DNA from: Pseudomonadales bacterium
GTDB lineage: Bacteria > Pseudomonadota > Gammaproteobacteria > Pseudomonadales > Azotimanducaceae
Length of the DNA stretch: 64,000 nt
Direction of reading: 5' to 3'
Assembly (NCBI GenBank): GCA_022827905.1
Contig: JAJEIQ010000014.1
Location: 62,001-126,000, forward strand
A program made the position numbers and the translations under genes. Positions 7,628-17,054 of this stretch are shown in pieces; positions within the stretch are counted from its first letter, which is position 1, and each line of letters starts with the position of its first letter. The notes beneath the pieces were generated by a model. It searched no databases and was not told the origin of the DNA. It saw nothing but the letters and a program-made list of their open reading frames with translations.

Positions 7628-9508
7628 ATGAAACTCTGGCGCGGAACCAAGATCTCGGTGGCGTTTTCCCTAGCGGCGTTGGTGGGGCTGTTCACGGCAG
7701 GCGCTTGGGCGGAAAACCAACCGGCCGTCGAAGTCGAACCGATTGAATTGCTGGATGCCGAGGCGCTGGAGATGTTGGTGGCACCCGTGGCGCTCTATCC
7801 CGATGATCTGCTCGCCGTGGTGCTCCCCGCCTCCACCTACCCGCTGCAAGTCGTGCTGGCGGCGCGCTTCCTTGAAGACGAACAGCAAAACGCCGATGGG
7901 GATGCGGCGCAGCCGAGCGAGGAGTGGGACGACGCGGTCGTGGCGCTGCTGAATTACCCCGAGGTGGTGGCGTTGATGGACAACAACCTGGATTGGACCC
8001 GCCGGCTCGGCGAGGCGGTGATCGTTCAGGAGCAGGACGTCATTGCCGCCATCAGCGCCTTCCGGGAGCAGGCCAAGGATGCGGGCAACCTGGAAAGCGA
8101 CGGCAAGCAGGACGTGGTGGTGAACGACGCCGGCGCCATTGAGATCAAGCCCGCCGTTCCCGAAGAAATCTATGTGCCCTACTATGAACCCGAAGAGGTG
8201 GTGGTGCGCCAGCCGGTGCGGGTTTACCACTACTATCCCCGTTCCTATCCGGTGTACTACTACCCCTACCACCAAGGCTACAGCTTCGCCCACGGCCCGT
8301 TCTGGGGCGTCACCTCAGCCTTCAGCATCGGCTGGCATACGCGCAACCTGCATCTGCACCACTACGGCTTCCTCGACCACCCCTACTACAGCTACCGCTA
8401 CTACGACCCGTTCTACTACCGGCGGCCGCATTTGGTTCTGAACGTCTATGACCGGGACCGCCGGCACCGCCATCGACATCGTTCGGATCGCCACCACCGG
8501 GGCAACGACTGGCGTTCCGAACGCTCCAAGCGCGACCACCGGCGGTGGACCGCCCGGAACGATGGGCGGCGCGGCAAGGACCGTGGGTACGATCAGCATC
8601 GAAGGGCCACCCCAGACGAAGGCCGGCGCGGCGAAAGCCATGGGAACGGCCAGCAGCCGTGGGTTGCCCGAGGTGACCGCCCGCGCGGTGAACGCCGTGG
8701 GAACGAGCGGCGTCCTGAGAACCGGCAGCGGCCCCTGCATCCGGAGCATGGCGAATCGATTGCGCAAACACTGAAGACCGGCGCCAACGCCCCGATACAC
8801 CGGCCAACTCGAGTCACGCCCTTGGGTGAAGTGCCGCCGCAACCCACTGTGAACCGAACGGGCATTCGCGGAGCGCAGGCGGGGGCACCGGCGGCGGATC
8901 CCTCCCTCCGACAGCGTGCGGGGCCGCAACCCGCACAGCGGGGGCGCGCTGAACGTCGCCGGGAGAATGCCCGCTTGCCGCAGTCCCGCTCGCAGATTGC
9001 GGCGCCGACGGCAGTGCGCCCAGTGCAACGGCCCAACCGGGCACAGCCAACACGGCAAGCCCAACGTCCAGCGGGCGTGGCACCCCAAACGCCCGTGCGG
9101 CCGCAATCACCGAGAGCGCTTCCCAACCGCGCCTCCCAACGCGCCGACCGCGCCCCTCAGCGCGTCAATCGCGCACCGCCGCCCAGGACGCAAAGGCCCA
9201 TAGCGGCGAACCGGCCAGCCGAACGGCCAACCGCTCGCCAGCCCGTTCGACAAGTGCGCCCACAACCGAATCTCAACCACGGCGCACTCTCTCGGGTGCA
9301 GCGGCCTGCGCCAGCCGCTCGGCAAGCGCCACAGCAAGTACGCCAACCAAGCTTCAATCGGCAAACGCCCGCTCGGGCAGAAAGGCCCGCTGCACCCGTC
9401 CGTCCCGCACGCACCGAACGCCGCGCCGAGCGGCCTGCGCCGCAACGGCCAGTTCGATCCCGTCCGGGACCATCCAGCGACGACTTCCGTTCGCGGCGCC
9501 CGCACTGA
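7628..9508 (+). CDS. DUF3300 secreted protein with basic low-complexity tail
   Basis: A 626-residue protein. Residues 1-27 form a Sec signal peptide (ending AGAWA). The DUF3300 domain follows at about 35-170 (MLVAPVALYPDDLLAVVLPASTYP). Next is a Tyr/His-rich stretch at about 195-265, then a C-terminal half dominated by Arg, Pro, Gln and Ala (repeated RPVR, QRPN and RAPQR-type runs). The function of DUF3300 is unknown; the tail suggests binding to a polyanion such as nucleic acid or cell-wall polymer. I choose ATG 7628, which opens directly into the signal peptide. The extreme composition makes long false ORFs in the other frames. Confidence 0.8.
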   Translation: MKLWRGTKISVAFSLAALVGLFTAGAWAENQPAVEVEPIELLDAEALEMLVAPVALYPDDLLAVVLPASTYPLQVVLAARFLEDEQQNADGDAAQPSEEWDDAVVALLNYPEVVALMDNNLDWTRRLGEAVIVQEQDVIAAISAFREQAKDAGNLESDGKQDVVVNDAGAIEIKPAVPEEIYVPYYEPEEVVVRQPVRVYHYYPRSYPVYYYPYHQGYSFAHGPFWGVTSAFSIGWHTRNLHLHHYGFLDHPYYSYRYYDPFYYRRPHLVLNVYDRDRRHRHRHRSDRHHRGNDWRSERSKRDHRRWTARNDGRRGKDRGYDQHRRATPDEGRRGESHGNGQQPWVARGDRPRGERRGNERRPENRQRPLHPEHGESIAQTLKTGANAPIHRPTRVTPLGEVPPQPTVNRTGIRGAQAGAPAADPSLRQRAGPQPAQRGRAERRRENARLPQSRSQIAAPTAVRPVQRPNRAQPTRQAQRPAGVAPQTPVRPQSPRALPNRASQRADRAPQRVNRAPPPRTQRPIAANRPAERPTARQPVRQVRPQPNLNHGALSRVQRPAPAARQAPQQVRQPSFNRQTPARAERPAAPVRPARTERRAERPAPQRPVRSRPGPSSDDFRSRRPH

Positions 9509-9518
9509 GCAAGCGCGC

Positions 9519-9971
9519 TCAGCGCGCCAACTGGGCAGTATCCGAGTCGCGGATCTCGTAGAGCTCTATGATGTTGCCGAACGGATCCTTGCCGTAGATG
9601 GCTGAGGTGTCGCCGAAGTTGACCGGCGGCCCGGCAAACTCCATCCCAGCGGCGCTGAGGCGGTCGTACTCGGCCTCGATGCCATCCACCTGCAGGGCGA
9701 AGTGGGGATAGCCGTAGTCGCAGGGGCGCTGGCGGCGGTCTGCTGGCTCGGGACTGCTGTACTCCCATAGCTCCACGAAGGCGTTCGGCGCCTTCAGCAT
9801 GGCCATTCGGGCGGCCGTCCCGGTCAAGCCGATCGCCTGATCGGCGAGGGGATTGTCGCGGTCCCAATCGCCTTCCTGAACCACTTCGAATCCGAGCAGA
9901 TCCCGGTAGAACCGAAGCCCCCGCTCGAAGTCCGGCACGCCGATCGCCACATGATGGATGCCTACGATCAT
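9519..9971 (-). CDS. VOC (glyoxalase/dioxygenase superfamily) protein
   Basis: A 150-residue protein with two beta-alpha-beta-beta-beta modules. IHHVAIGVPDFERGLRFYRDLLGFEV starts the first; PHFALQVDGIEAEYDRL starts the second, and DPFGNIIELYE is the usual C-terminal strand with the metal Glu. The start at ATG 9971 is set by AGGAGG eight bases upstream; a longer frame to 9992 would include that site. Substrate unknown. It is convergent with the DUF3300 gene and divergent from a kinase-like gene. Confidence 0.85.
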   Translation of the reverse strand: MIVGIHHVAIGVPDFERGLRFYRDLLGFEVVQEGDWDRDNPLADQAIGLTGTAARMAMLKAPNAFVELWEYSSPEPADRRQRPCDYGYPHFALQVDGIEAEYDRLSAAGMEFAGPPVNFGDTSAIYGKDPFGNIIELYEIRDSDTAQLAR

Positions 9972-10055
9972 CGATGCTTCCTCCTTACTCACTACCCGAG
10001 TGTTCCAGCATAGACTTCGGCGGGCGCATCATCCATAGTTTGGCGCTCGCCTCCC

Positions 10056-11108
10056 ATGGCGGAACATCTCATGGCAGCATTTCCAACTTCTCCAGACGCG
10101 CTCACCACCGATTGGCTTTCCGAGGCGCTCGGCTACCCGGTGCATGGCTTCCGGGTCAGCCACTTCAGCGAGGGCGCGGGCGTAATCGGCTTAGTGACCC
10201 GCCTGCATCTTGAGTCCGACCGCGGACCCGATTCCCTGATCGCCAAGTTCCCCTCCCCGGCGGCAGACAACCGCGCCGTGGCCGAGCTTTACGACATGTA
10301 CGGGCGGGAGGTGCGCTTCTACCAGGACATCGCGCAGGAGATCAAACTGCGCACACCGGCTTGCCACCACGCCCAATTCGACCCCGGGAGCCACGACTTC
10401 ATTCTGCTCATTGAAGACCTCAAGGGCTACCAGATCGGCGATCAGGTGGCAGGCTGCACCCGCCAGCAGGCGTTGGCGGTGATCGACGCCATCGCAGAAC
10501 TGCACAGCAGCGGCTGGGGCGCCGCCGCACCCGATGTCATCTCCCACAACAACCCCATGCAGAGGGACGGCATGATCGCCGGCTTTCAGGCCGGCTGGCC
10601 AGTGGTGCTCAAGCACTTTAGCGACCTCATACCGGAGGCGGCTCTGCCGGTCGGCGAGCGGATGCCGTCGCTGGTCGCCCCGCTCCTGGAACGCATGTGC
10701 GCGCAACCCACCTGTCTTGCGCACGCAGACGTGCGCTTGGACAACATCTTCTTCGGCGAGGATGAAATCGCGCTGGTCGATTGGCAGTCGGTGTGCGTCT
10801 CCGCCCCGGAGCAGGATCTCGCCTATTTCGTCACCCAGAGCATCCCGCCCAAGGTGCGCGCCGAAGAGAACTGGCTGGCCCGCTATCACGCAGCGCTCAC
10901 TGGCAGGGGCATCGACTACCCCATCGAACGCTGCCGCGAGCGCTTCGTCGTCACCTCGCTCTACCTGCTCTGTTACGCCGTCGTCATCGCCGGTACGCTC
11001 GATTTGGGCAACGAGCGCGGCCAAGCCCTCGGCCGCACCCTGCTCGGCAACGCCATGAGCGCGCTCGACGAAATGGGGGCCTTTGCGTTCGCATCCCAAA
11101 TCGCTTGA
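10056..11108 (+). CDS. Phosphotransferase of the aminoglycoside/ecdysteroid-kinase-like group
   Basis: A 350-residue cytoplasmic kinase-fold protein. SLIAKFPSP (about 56-64) carries the nucleotide Lys, LIEDLKGY matches the hinge strand, LAHADVRLDNIFF is the HxDxxxxN catalytic loop and IALVDWQSV the metal-binding DxD/DW motif. This pattern is shared by the APH and EcKL families, which in marine proteobacteria often sit in catabolic regions; the substrate is unknown. An alternative ATG lies at 10071. An SRPBCC protein follows 27 nt downstream, so the two are probably co-transcribed. Confidence 0.75.
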   Translation: MAEHLMAAFPTSPDALTTDWLSEALGYPVHGFRVSHFSEGAGVIGLVTRLHLESDRGPDSLIAKFPSPAADNRAVAELYDMYGREVRFYQDIAQEIKLRTPACHHAQFDPGSHDFILLIEDLKGYQIGDQVAGCTRQQALAVIDAIAELHSSGWGAAAPDVISHNNPMQRDGMIAGFQAGWPVVLKHFSDLIPEAALPVGERMPSLVAPLLERMCAQPTCLAHADVRLDNIFFGEDEIALVDWQSVCVSAPEQDLAYFVTQSIPPKVRAEENWLARYHAALTGRGIDYPIERCRERFVVTSLYLLCYAVVIAGTLDLGNERGQALGRTLLGNAMSALDEMGAFAFASQIA

Positions 11109-11135
11109 GCGGGGCAGCACACTGGAGCAAAGGGC

Positions 11136-11624
11136 ATGATCGAAATCGAACATCGGCGCGACACGGACCTTTCCGCGGACGCCGTGTGGGACGAGTTGCG
11201 GCACTTCGACCGCGTGCTGAACTGGATTCCCGGCGGGGACCAAAGCACGATCACCGTCCAGGGCGAGGGGGTCGGCGCCGTTCGTGAATTGCAACTGGCC
11301 ACTCAAGGCCCGGTGGGCCATCGGCTGCTGATCCTCGACGACGAGCGGCGGATGCTGTCCTACGAGCTCACGGACGGCAAGCCCATCGGCATGCAGGACT
11401 ATGTGGTCGTGGCCACCGTGACCCCCGCCGATAGGGGTGGCTGCACCATCCGTTGGTCGGGCCGCATGACGGCCGATGCCAGTTTGGATGAAGAGGAAGT
11501 CGGCCGCGCCTTGGAAGTGGCCTTGGCGAACATGACAACCGGCCTCATCGCGCGCCTGAAGGGCGAGGTGCCCGCCTTCGTACGGCAACCTAACGAAGAC
11601 TGGCAGCTACGCAACACCCGCTGA
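11136..11624 (+). CDS. SRPBCC-family ligand-binding protein
   Basis: A 162-residue protein with the helix-grip pattern: IEHRRDTDLSADAVWDELRHFDRVLNWIPG at the N-terminus and the long C-terminal helix EEVGRALEVALANMTTGLIARLKGE. The family (START/Bet v 1/polyketide cyclase) binds hydrophobic ligands. ATG 11136 has GGAG 8 nt upstream. It follows the phosphotransferase gene, and the pair may handle the same small hydrophobic compound (inference). Confidence 0.75.
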   Translation: MIEIEHRRDTDLSADAVWDELRHFDRVLNWIPGGDQSTITVQGEGVGAVRELQLATQGPVGHRLLILDDERRMLSYELTDGKPIGMQDYVVVATVTPADRGGCTIRWSGRMTADASLDEEEVGRALEVALANMTTGLIARLKGEVPAFVRQPNEDWQLRNTR

Positions 11625-11649
11625 GTCCAACGCGGGTTCGGGCGTTCAG

Positions 11650-11675
11650 TTCGAGGGCGGGACGCCCTCGCTCCG
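11650..11675 (-). repeat. Dispersed palindromic repeat, copy 2
   Basis: TTCGAGGGC-GGGAC-GCCCTCGCTCCG, the reverse orientation of copy 1. It lies between the convergent SRPBCC and GPH-transporter genes, the classic position of REP-like elements. Confidence 0.8.
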
Positions 11676-11709
11676 GGGAATAACTTGGAACAAGGGTCGG
11701 AGCAGGGGA

Positions 11710-13041
11710 TCAAGACTTGAGTTCTGCGACCAGTTCCGCGTGGGCTTGGCGGCTTAGGGGATAGGCCAGCGCGGCGGCGATCATGACCACCATGATGGCA
11801 GCGGGCGCCAGCGTCATGAGGCTGCGAATGGCATCCAAGGATGCCGGGGTCTGTTCGGCATTGGCCACGTAGCCCGCCAGCGCCAGGACGGCGGCGACAC
11901 CGGCCCCACCCAGTGCCTTGGCCAGTTTCTGGAAGAAGCTCGACATCGCGAACACCGAGCCGTCGGCGCGCACACCGAAGCGCGCTTGGGCATAGTCCAC
12001 CGTATCCGGAATCATCGCCCAGCCGAGAACGGCGATGGGCGTGCCGCCCAAGGCCAGCAGGCAGCCCCATAGGAAGATCAGCTCGATCTGGTCGTAGGGG
12101 GTGAAGTACAGGCCCAATGCCGCGGCAATGGTCACCGCGGCACCGATGAGGATGCCGCCCGGCTTGCTGTACCGATCAGCCAGCCTCGGCGTGAAGACAA
12201 GCCCTACAAACATGATCGATAGGGTCGCCGCAAACCAGGTTTCGATCAGGTCGGGACGTCCTAGGTTGTACTTGAAGTAGTAGATGGCAACGGCCTGGCG
12301 CACCGTGAACGACAGCATGCCGCAGGAGAACATCACCATGACCACCAGCAGCGGCGGATTGAGGAACACCGCCTTAAGGCTGTCGCGGATCGCCAGCCGC
12401 TGCGCCGCGGGCGGTTGAATGCGCTCCTCGGTTTGCGCGAACGCCAGCGCGAGCAATGGCGTCGCCAACGCGGCGAAGATCAGCATCGACCAAAGGTAGC
12501 CTTCGGCTTCGGTGTCGAACGTGCCCACCAGGATCGGCATGCCAACGGATATCGCCAAGCCGCCGCCAAACGCACAGGCCATGCGTATGGTCGAAAGCAC
12601 GGTGCGCTCATGGTAGTCCGCGGTCAGCGAGGCGGTCAGGGCCGAATAGGGGATCGAGACCACCGTGAAGGCGATGCTGAAGGCGATGTAGGTGAGGTAC
12701 GCCCACCAGAGCTTGCCTGAATCGCTGAACGCTGGACTGGCGAACGTCAGCACCGCTGATGCGCCCAGCGGCAACGCGCCAAACAGAATGTAGGGCCGCA
12801 GGCGCCCCCACCGGCTGCGGGTGCGCTCCGCGATGGCGCCCATCAGCGGATCGGTGACCGCATCGACCACCCGCGCCACCAGCATCACGCCCGCGGCAGC
12901 AGCGGCCGACAGGCCGAATACGTCGGTGTAGAAGTAAAGCAGGTAGGTCAGCGTCGAAATAAAGAACAGATTGATCCCGAAGTCGCCCACTCCGTATCCA
13001 ATCCGCTGCGCTGCGGTCAGTTTTTCAGATGAGTCCTTCAT
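11710..13041 (-). CDS. GPH-family (MelB-like) cation/solute symporter
   Basis: A 443-residue inner-membrane protein with about 12 hydrophobic segments. The N-terminus (RIGYGVGDFGINLFF, then VDAVTDPLMGAIAERTRSRWGRLRPYI) is diagnostic for the glycoside-pentoside-hexuronide symporter family; the D-x3-D-P-x2-G motif forms the cation site. Substrate is unknown; many marine members are not sugar transporters. Its ATG overlaps the stop of the upstream MFS gene (ATGA), so the two are translationally coupled. Confidence 0.85.
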   Translation of the reverse strand: MKDSSEKLTAAQRIGYGVGDFGINLFFISTLTYLLYFYTDVFGLSAAAAAGVMLVARVVDAVTDPLMGAIAERTRSRWGRLRPYILFGALPLGASAVLTFASPAFSDSGKLWWAYLTYIAFSIAFTVVSIPYSALTASLTADYHERTVLSTIRMACAFGGGLAISVGMPILVGTFDTEAEGYLWSMLIFAALATPLLALAFAQTEERIQPPAAQRLAIRDSLKAVFLNPPLLVVMVMFSCGMLSFTVRQAVAIYYFKYNLGRPDLIETWFAATLSIMFVGLVFTPRLADRYSKPGGILIGAAVTIAAALGLYFTPYDQIELIFLWGCLLALGGTPIAVLGWAMIPDTVDYAQARFGVRADGSVFAMSSFFQKLAKALGGAGVAAVLALAGYVANAEQTPASLDAIRSLMTLAPAAIMVVMIAAALAYPLSRQAHAELVAELKS

Positions 13042-14369
13042 CCATCACGCCGGTCCGCGGCTTCGAGGCTGGCGGCGTAGGGCTTGCGGGCGAATTGCAG
13101 CAGGACAACGCCCAACAGCCCGAAGACGCTGGACACCGTGACCAAGGAGTAACGCACCCCATCGGCATCGGGAAAGACGTATTCGTTGAAGGCGCCGGCG
13201 ATCGGCGGCCCCAGCATCATGCCCAACGCCGAAACGAACAGGTACACCGCCGCGACCTGGGCACGCAGGTTGGGCGGCGTGATCACCGGCAAGGCGCCGG
13301 CCGCGATGCCGAACGGCGAGTTGATCAACAGCATGGCCGGGACGTAGAGCACGAATGCCCAGAAGGCGCTTGGCGCAAATTGAATGACGACGATGTTGAC
13401 AATGGCCAGAAAGCCGCCAATCATGCCGGCAACGATGTTGGCGTCCTTGGCGCCTCGGGCGCTTAGGCGGCGCGCCAACACCGCCACTACCACCGGCCCG
13501 AGCGGCCCGGCGATGAGGAAGATCCAGCCAAAGGTCAGCGACGCCTCCGGGGCTTCGAGCCCGTGGACGCGCACGAAAAACGACACGCTCCAAAAGACGA
13601 AGGCGTAGCCCGCCAGCACCAGGGACAGGAAGCCCACGTGATGCAGCGCCAAGGCCTTGAAGTTCTGCTGGTAAAAGGCCGCCAGTTCGCTCAAAGTGCC
13701 GCCACCGCCTTGGCCCACCCCCCGGCGCGCCGGCTCACGCAAGAAAAGGAAGAGCAGGGCCAGGAGCAGGCCCGGTGCGCCAACGTACACGAACGTCTGC
13801 TGCCAAGGGGCCAGTTCGCCAAACACCGGCAGCACCAGGGGCGGCGCATCCTGCACCAAGCCGAGCACGTAGCCGCCGATGATGAAGGCAACCCCCGAGC
13901 CCATGATGGGGCCGGCCTGATACACCGACATCGCCACCGGCACCTGTTCGCGGGGAAAGAAGTCGCCCACCAAGGAGGTGGTGGCCGGGCTGAGGGTCGC
14001 CTCGCCGACGCCCACGCCGATGCGCGCCAACAGAACCTGCCAGAAGGTGCGCGAGACGCCGCAGGCCATGGTCATCAGCGACCAGAAGAAAATGCCTGCC
14101 GCGATGATGAGCTTACGGCTTCGGCGATCCGCCAACCAGGCGATGGGCAGCGCGGCAACCGCGTAGAACACCGCAAAGACGCCGTACAGCCAACCGATCT
14201 CGGCGTCATTGACGCCCAAGTCCGCCTTCATGGGATCGACCACGATGGCCACCACCTGGCGGTCGATGAAGGCCACCAGTGCCGCCACCACCAGCACGCC
14301 CACCACCAGCCAAGCATAGGTGCGGCTCGGCCAAGCCGCTTCGGCGCGGCTGCCGATGGATTCGCTCAC
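13038..14369 (-). CDS. MFS permease (spinster-like)
   Basis: About 443 residues, 12 hydrophobic segments. Loop 2-3 carries GWLYGVFAVFYAVAALPIAWLADRRSRK, the MFS signature D/G-x3-D-R-x-R/K region, and LLARIGVGVGEATLSPATTSLVGDFFP resembles the spinster-type H+/organic-anion group. I prefer GTG 14369 over the overlapping TTG 14372. It lies between the TonB receptor gene (about 70 nt upstream) and the GPH symporter, so outer- and inner-membrane transport of one substrate is likely (inference). Confidence 0.85.
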   Translation of the reverse strand: MSESIGSRAEAAWPSRTYAWLVVGVLVVAALVAFIDRQVVAIVVDPMKADLGVNDAEIGWLYGVFAVFYAVAALPIAWLADRRSRKLIIAAGIFFWSLMTMACGVSRTFWQVLLARIGVGVGEATLSPATTSLVGDFFPREQVPVAMSVYQAGPIMGSGVAFIIGGYVLGLVQDAPPLVLPVFGELAPWQQTFVYVGAPGLLLALLFLFLREPARRGVGQGGGGTLSELAAFYQQNFKALALHHVGFLSLVLAGYAFVFWSVSFFVRVHGLEAPEASLTFGWIFLIAGPLGPVVVAVLARRLSARGAKDANIVAGMIGGFLAIVNIVVIQFAPSAFWAFVLYVPAMLLINSPFGIAAGALPVITPPNLRAQVAAVYLFVSALGMMLGPPIAGAFNEYVFPDADGVRYSLVTVSSVFGLLGVVLLQFARKPYAASLEAADRRDG

Positions 14370-14440
14370 CAAGCCGCTAGCCCGCGCGCATCGTCAACGG
14401 CGCGAACTTAAAAGGCTTGCCGAAGGGGCGCTGCCCCAAC

Positions 14441-16858
14441 CTACATTGAGTACGATAGCTCAACCGCGTAGGTCTGCGGCGCGCCCCAACCTTGGAAGCC
14501 GGTGTTCGGGCCGCCAAGGAACAGGGCCTGTTCGCGCCATTCCTCGTCGGTCAGGTTCTTGCCGAACGCCGACAGGGAGAGGATATTGCCGTTGTCCAGC
14601 GTCCACTCGTAGGCCACTCGGGCATCAAGACCGAAGTAGCCGCCTTCATAGAGGCGCTGGTCGGCGCCACCGCCGGTGTTGACCAGCAGGAAATCGCCCA
14701 CCTTCTTCCAACCCACATTGGCCGCGAACACGCCGGGGCCCATCTGCCGGGCAAAGGCCAGCGTGACGCTGACGTTCCATTCGGGTTGCCGGGAATCCGA
14801 GTTGCCGCCCAAGGTGCGCAAGGTGCCCGGTGGGTCTGCCCCGATGACGCCGCCAGCGGTACAGCCATCCAAACGGAAGCAGTCGATGGTGAACTCCTGG
14901 TTCTTGACGTCCAGGAACCCGCCGTTGACCACCAAGGTGAAGTCCTCATTGATGAGCCACTGCGACTCCAACTCGACGCCGGAGAACTCCGAAGTGCCAC
15001 CATTGTTGATGATGGTGGTGGTGCCGGGAATGGAGCCCGGCGGCAAAGAGATGATGGAGCTGAACTGGCTGGCGTTCCGCTCCAAATGGAAGTAAGCCAG
15101 GTTGAGGCGCAGCCGACGGTCGAAGAACTCGTTCTTCAAACCCACTTCAATCTGAAACGCATCCTCCGGATCAAAGGGTGCCTCGTTGGGATCCCGTGCC
15201 GAGCGAATGCTGAAGCCGCCGCTGCGGAAGCCTTCCGAATAGCTGATGTAGGCCGTGTTGACATCGGTGATGGCCCAGGTGGCGGAAGCCAGCAGGATGA
15301 CGTCATCCCAGGAGTCGCTGCCTTCGTAGGCGTTTCCAACCCGCTCCGGCAGCCCGGCGAAGTTATGTTCCTGACTGACTGGGCCGGTATCAAAGGTTCC
15401 GGTCGAGTAGTCGAAGTAGGAATTGAAGGCGTCCTTCTCCTCATCAATGTAGCGGGCGCCAAAGCTGAGCTCCAAATCCTCCACCGGACGCCAGTTGATG
15501 GCCCCGAACACCGCCACCGACTGCACGTCCTCCCCTGCCCGCTGAATGCTGCGGGCGTTGGGGAACTGACAGAGCACATCGCCAAGTCCCGGATTGGCCC
15601 GCAGCCCGAGAATGGGCGTCAGCACACCACAGGGCACGCCCGGCGGCAGGCCGAGCGCCACCGGCGGCAATTGCAGCACGTTGTTGGTGTTCTGCTGGAA
15701 CTCGAGTTCCGAATCGAAATAGTAAACGCCCGCCATGAAGTCCACGGAGTCCGTGAAATCCCCGGACAACCGTACTTCCTGGGTGAAGACGTCGTACTTT
15801 TGGTCGCGTAGGGTATGCAGTTGGGCGAAGGGGATCGCCGCACCGTCGATGGCGGCGCCGTCGAAGTCCTGATTGACCTTGTCGTCGCCGGAATGGTAGC
15901 CGGTGATCGAGTTGACGACGTAGCCGTTGCCGAGTTCCCACTCGGCCCGAAGCCCCACTTGGTCCACGTCGTACCTGACTGGCTCCTTCTTGTCGGCCAA
16001 GTTCTCAAAGGGATCGTCGCCGTTGAAGCGCGGATCCTGGGGCGGTATCTGGCCCCGGTCGCGGATGCGGTCGTAGGTGAGGATGGCATCGAAGCTGTCG
16101 TTGGGTGCCCAGCGCAACGCCGCGGTATAAGAGGCGAAGTCGATGTCACCCGCGGAATCGTCGAGCGTGACGTTGTGGTAGAAGCCATCGCGCTCCCGGG
16201 ATATGGCACCCACCTTGAGCGCCAGGGTGTCGTCGATCAACGGGATGTTGACCCGGCCCTTGATGATTCGCGAGTCGAAGTTGCCGACTTCAGCGGACAG
16301 CCGCACCCCCATCTCGTTGAACTGTGGCCGCACCCGGTTGACGACCACGTTGCCGCCGATGGTGTTCTTGCCGAACAGCACACCCTGGGGACCCCGGTTG
16401 ACCTCGATGCTCTCCACATCGAAGGTGTCGATCAACTGGCCGGTGCTGGAGCCCATCTGAATGCCATCGACGATGACGCCGACCTGCGGGCTCTGGGTTT
16501 TTTCGATGTCGGCGTAGCCCACACCACGGATGTACAGGGCGCTGGCGCCCGGACCGGCGGTGTTCATGCCGATGTACATGTTCGGAATGAATCCGTCGAA
16601 GTCCCGCAGGGTTTGCGGCTTGATCTGCTCGATCTGCTCCGCACCGAATGCGGTCACCGACAACGGCACGTCCTGCTGCGATTCCAAGCGGCGCCGGGAG
16701 GTGACCACGATCTCCTCGATTAGGCCGGACGCATCCTGCTCCGCGGCCACCCCGGAGGGCGCCTGCACGGCCAGGGTGAAGCCGAAGGCCAGCAGCGCCA
16801 AGGCGCCCGCCAAGCCAACTCTCCCAATGGCAAAACTCATGATTGAAGCGACTCTCAT
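14441..16858 (-). CDS. TonB-dependent outer-membrane receptor
   Basis: An 805-residue receptor. A Sec signal peptide (about 1-36) is followed by the TonB-box-like IEEIVVTSRRR, a plug domain (LRDFDGFIPNM, YIRGVGY, VESIEVNRGPQGVLFGKNTIGG) and a 22-strand-type barrel with repeated aromatic/glycine strands (YISYSEGFRSGGF, FGKNLTDEEWR). The C-terminus YSM lacks the usual final Phe. The start at ATG 16858 is set by GAGGGG eight nt upstream. The plug and barrel resemble the iron/organic-compound receptors abundant in marine proteobacteria. A small GGGGC-AGC-GCCCC hairpin (14424-14436) follows the stop and may attenuate the two downstream permease genes. Substrate unknown. Confidence 0.92.
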   Translation of the reverse strand: MRVASIMSFAIGRVGLAGALALLAFGFTLAVQAPSGVAAEQDASGLIEEIVVTSRRRLESQQDVPLSVTAFGAEQIEQIKPQTLRDFDGFIPNMYIGMNTAGPGASALYIRGVGYADIEKTQSPQVGVIVDGIQMGSSTGQLIDTFDVESIEVNRGPQGVLFGKNTIGGNVVVNRVRPQFNEMGVRLSAEVGNFDSRIIKGRVNIPLIDDTLALKVGAISRERDGFYHNVTLDDSAGDIDFASYTAALRWAPNDSFDAILTYDRIRDRGQIPPQDPRFNGDDPFENLADKKEPVRYDVDQVGLRAEWELGNGYVVNSITGYHSGDDKVNQDFDGAAIDGAAIPFAQLHTLRDQKYDVFTQEVRLSGDFTDSVDFMAGVYYFDSELEFQQNTNNVLQLPPVALGLPPGVPCGVLTPILGLRANPGLGDVLCQFPNARSIQRAGEDVQSVAVFGAINWRPVEDLELSFGARYIDEEKDAFNSYFDYSTGTFDTGPVSQEHNFAGLPERVGNAYEGSDSWDDVILLASATWAITDVNTAYISYSEGFRSGGFSIRSARDPNEAPFDPEDAFQIEVGLKNEFFDRRLRLNLAYFHLERNASQFSSIISLPPGSIPGTTTIINNGGTSEFSGVELESQWLINEDFTLVVNGGFLDVKNQEFTIDCFRLDGCTAGGVIGADPPGTLRTLGGNSDSRQPEWNVSVTLAFARQMGPGVFAANVGWKKVGDFLLVNTGGGADQRLYEGGYFGLDARVAYEWTLDNGNILSLSAFGKNLTDEEWREQALFLGGPNTGFQGWGAPQTYAVELSYSM

Positions 16859-17054
16859 GTGGATTTCCCCTCCTCGATACAACAAATGGCGGCTGCCCAC
16901 AGTGGTATGCCGCGATGGGGCAAGCTGAAGGCCCATCCCTTTTAGAGGATGCCGCAGGCAGTGTCAAATTGCGGTTTCGTCGGGCCGACTTCCTACAGCG
17001 CTTTGGGAGATTCGCTCTTGGTTGCCGGCTGGGGATCGGCGTAGTCTCCTCAGC

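Noticed and set aside
16980-17010. AlgR-like site upstream of fimT (GGTTTCGTCGG)
   Set aside because: It has an extra T relative to CCGTTCGTC and only one copy, so I do not call it.
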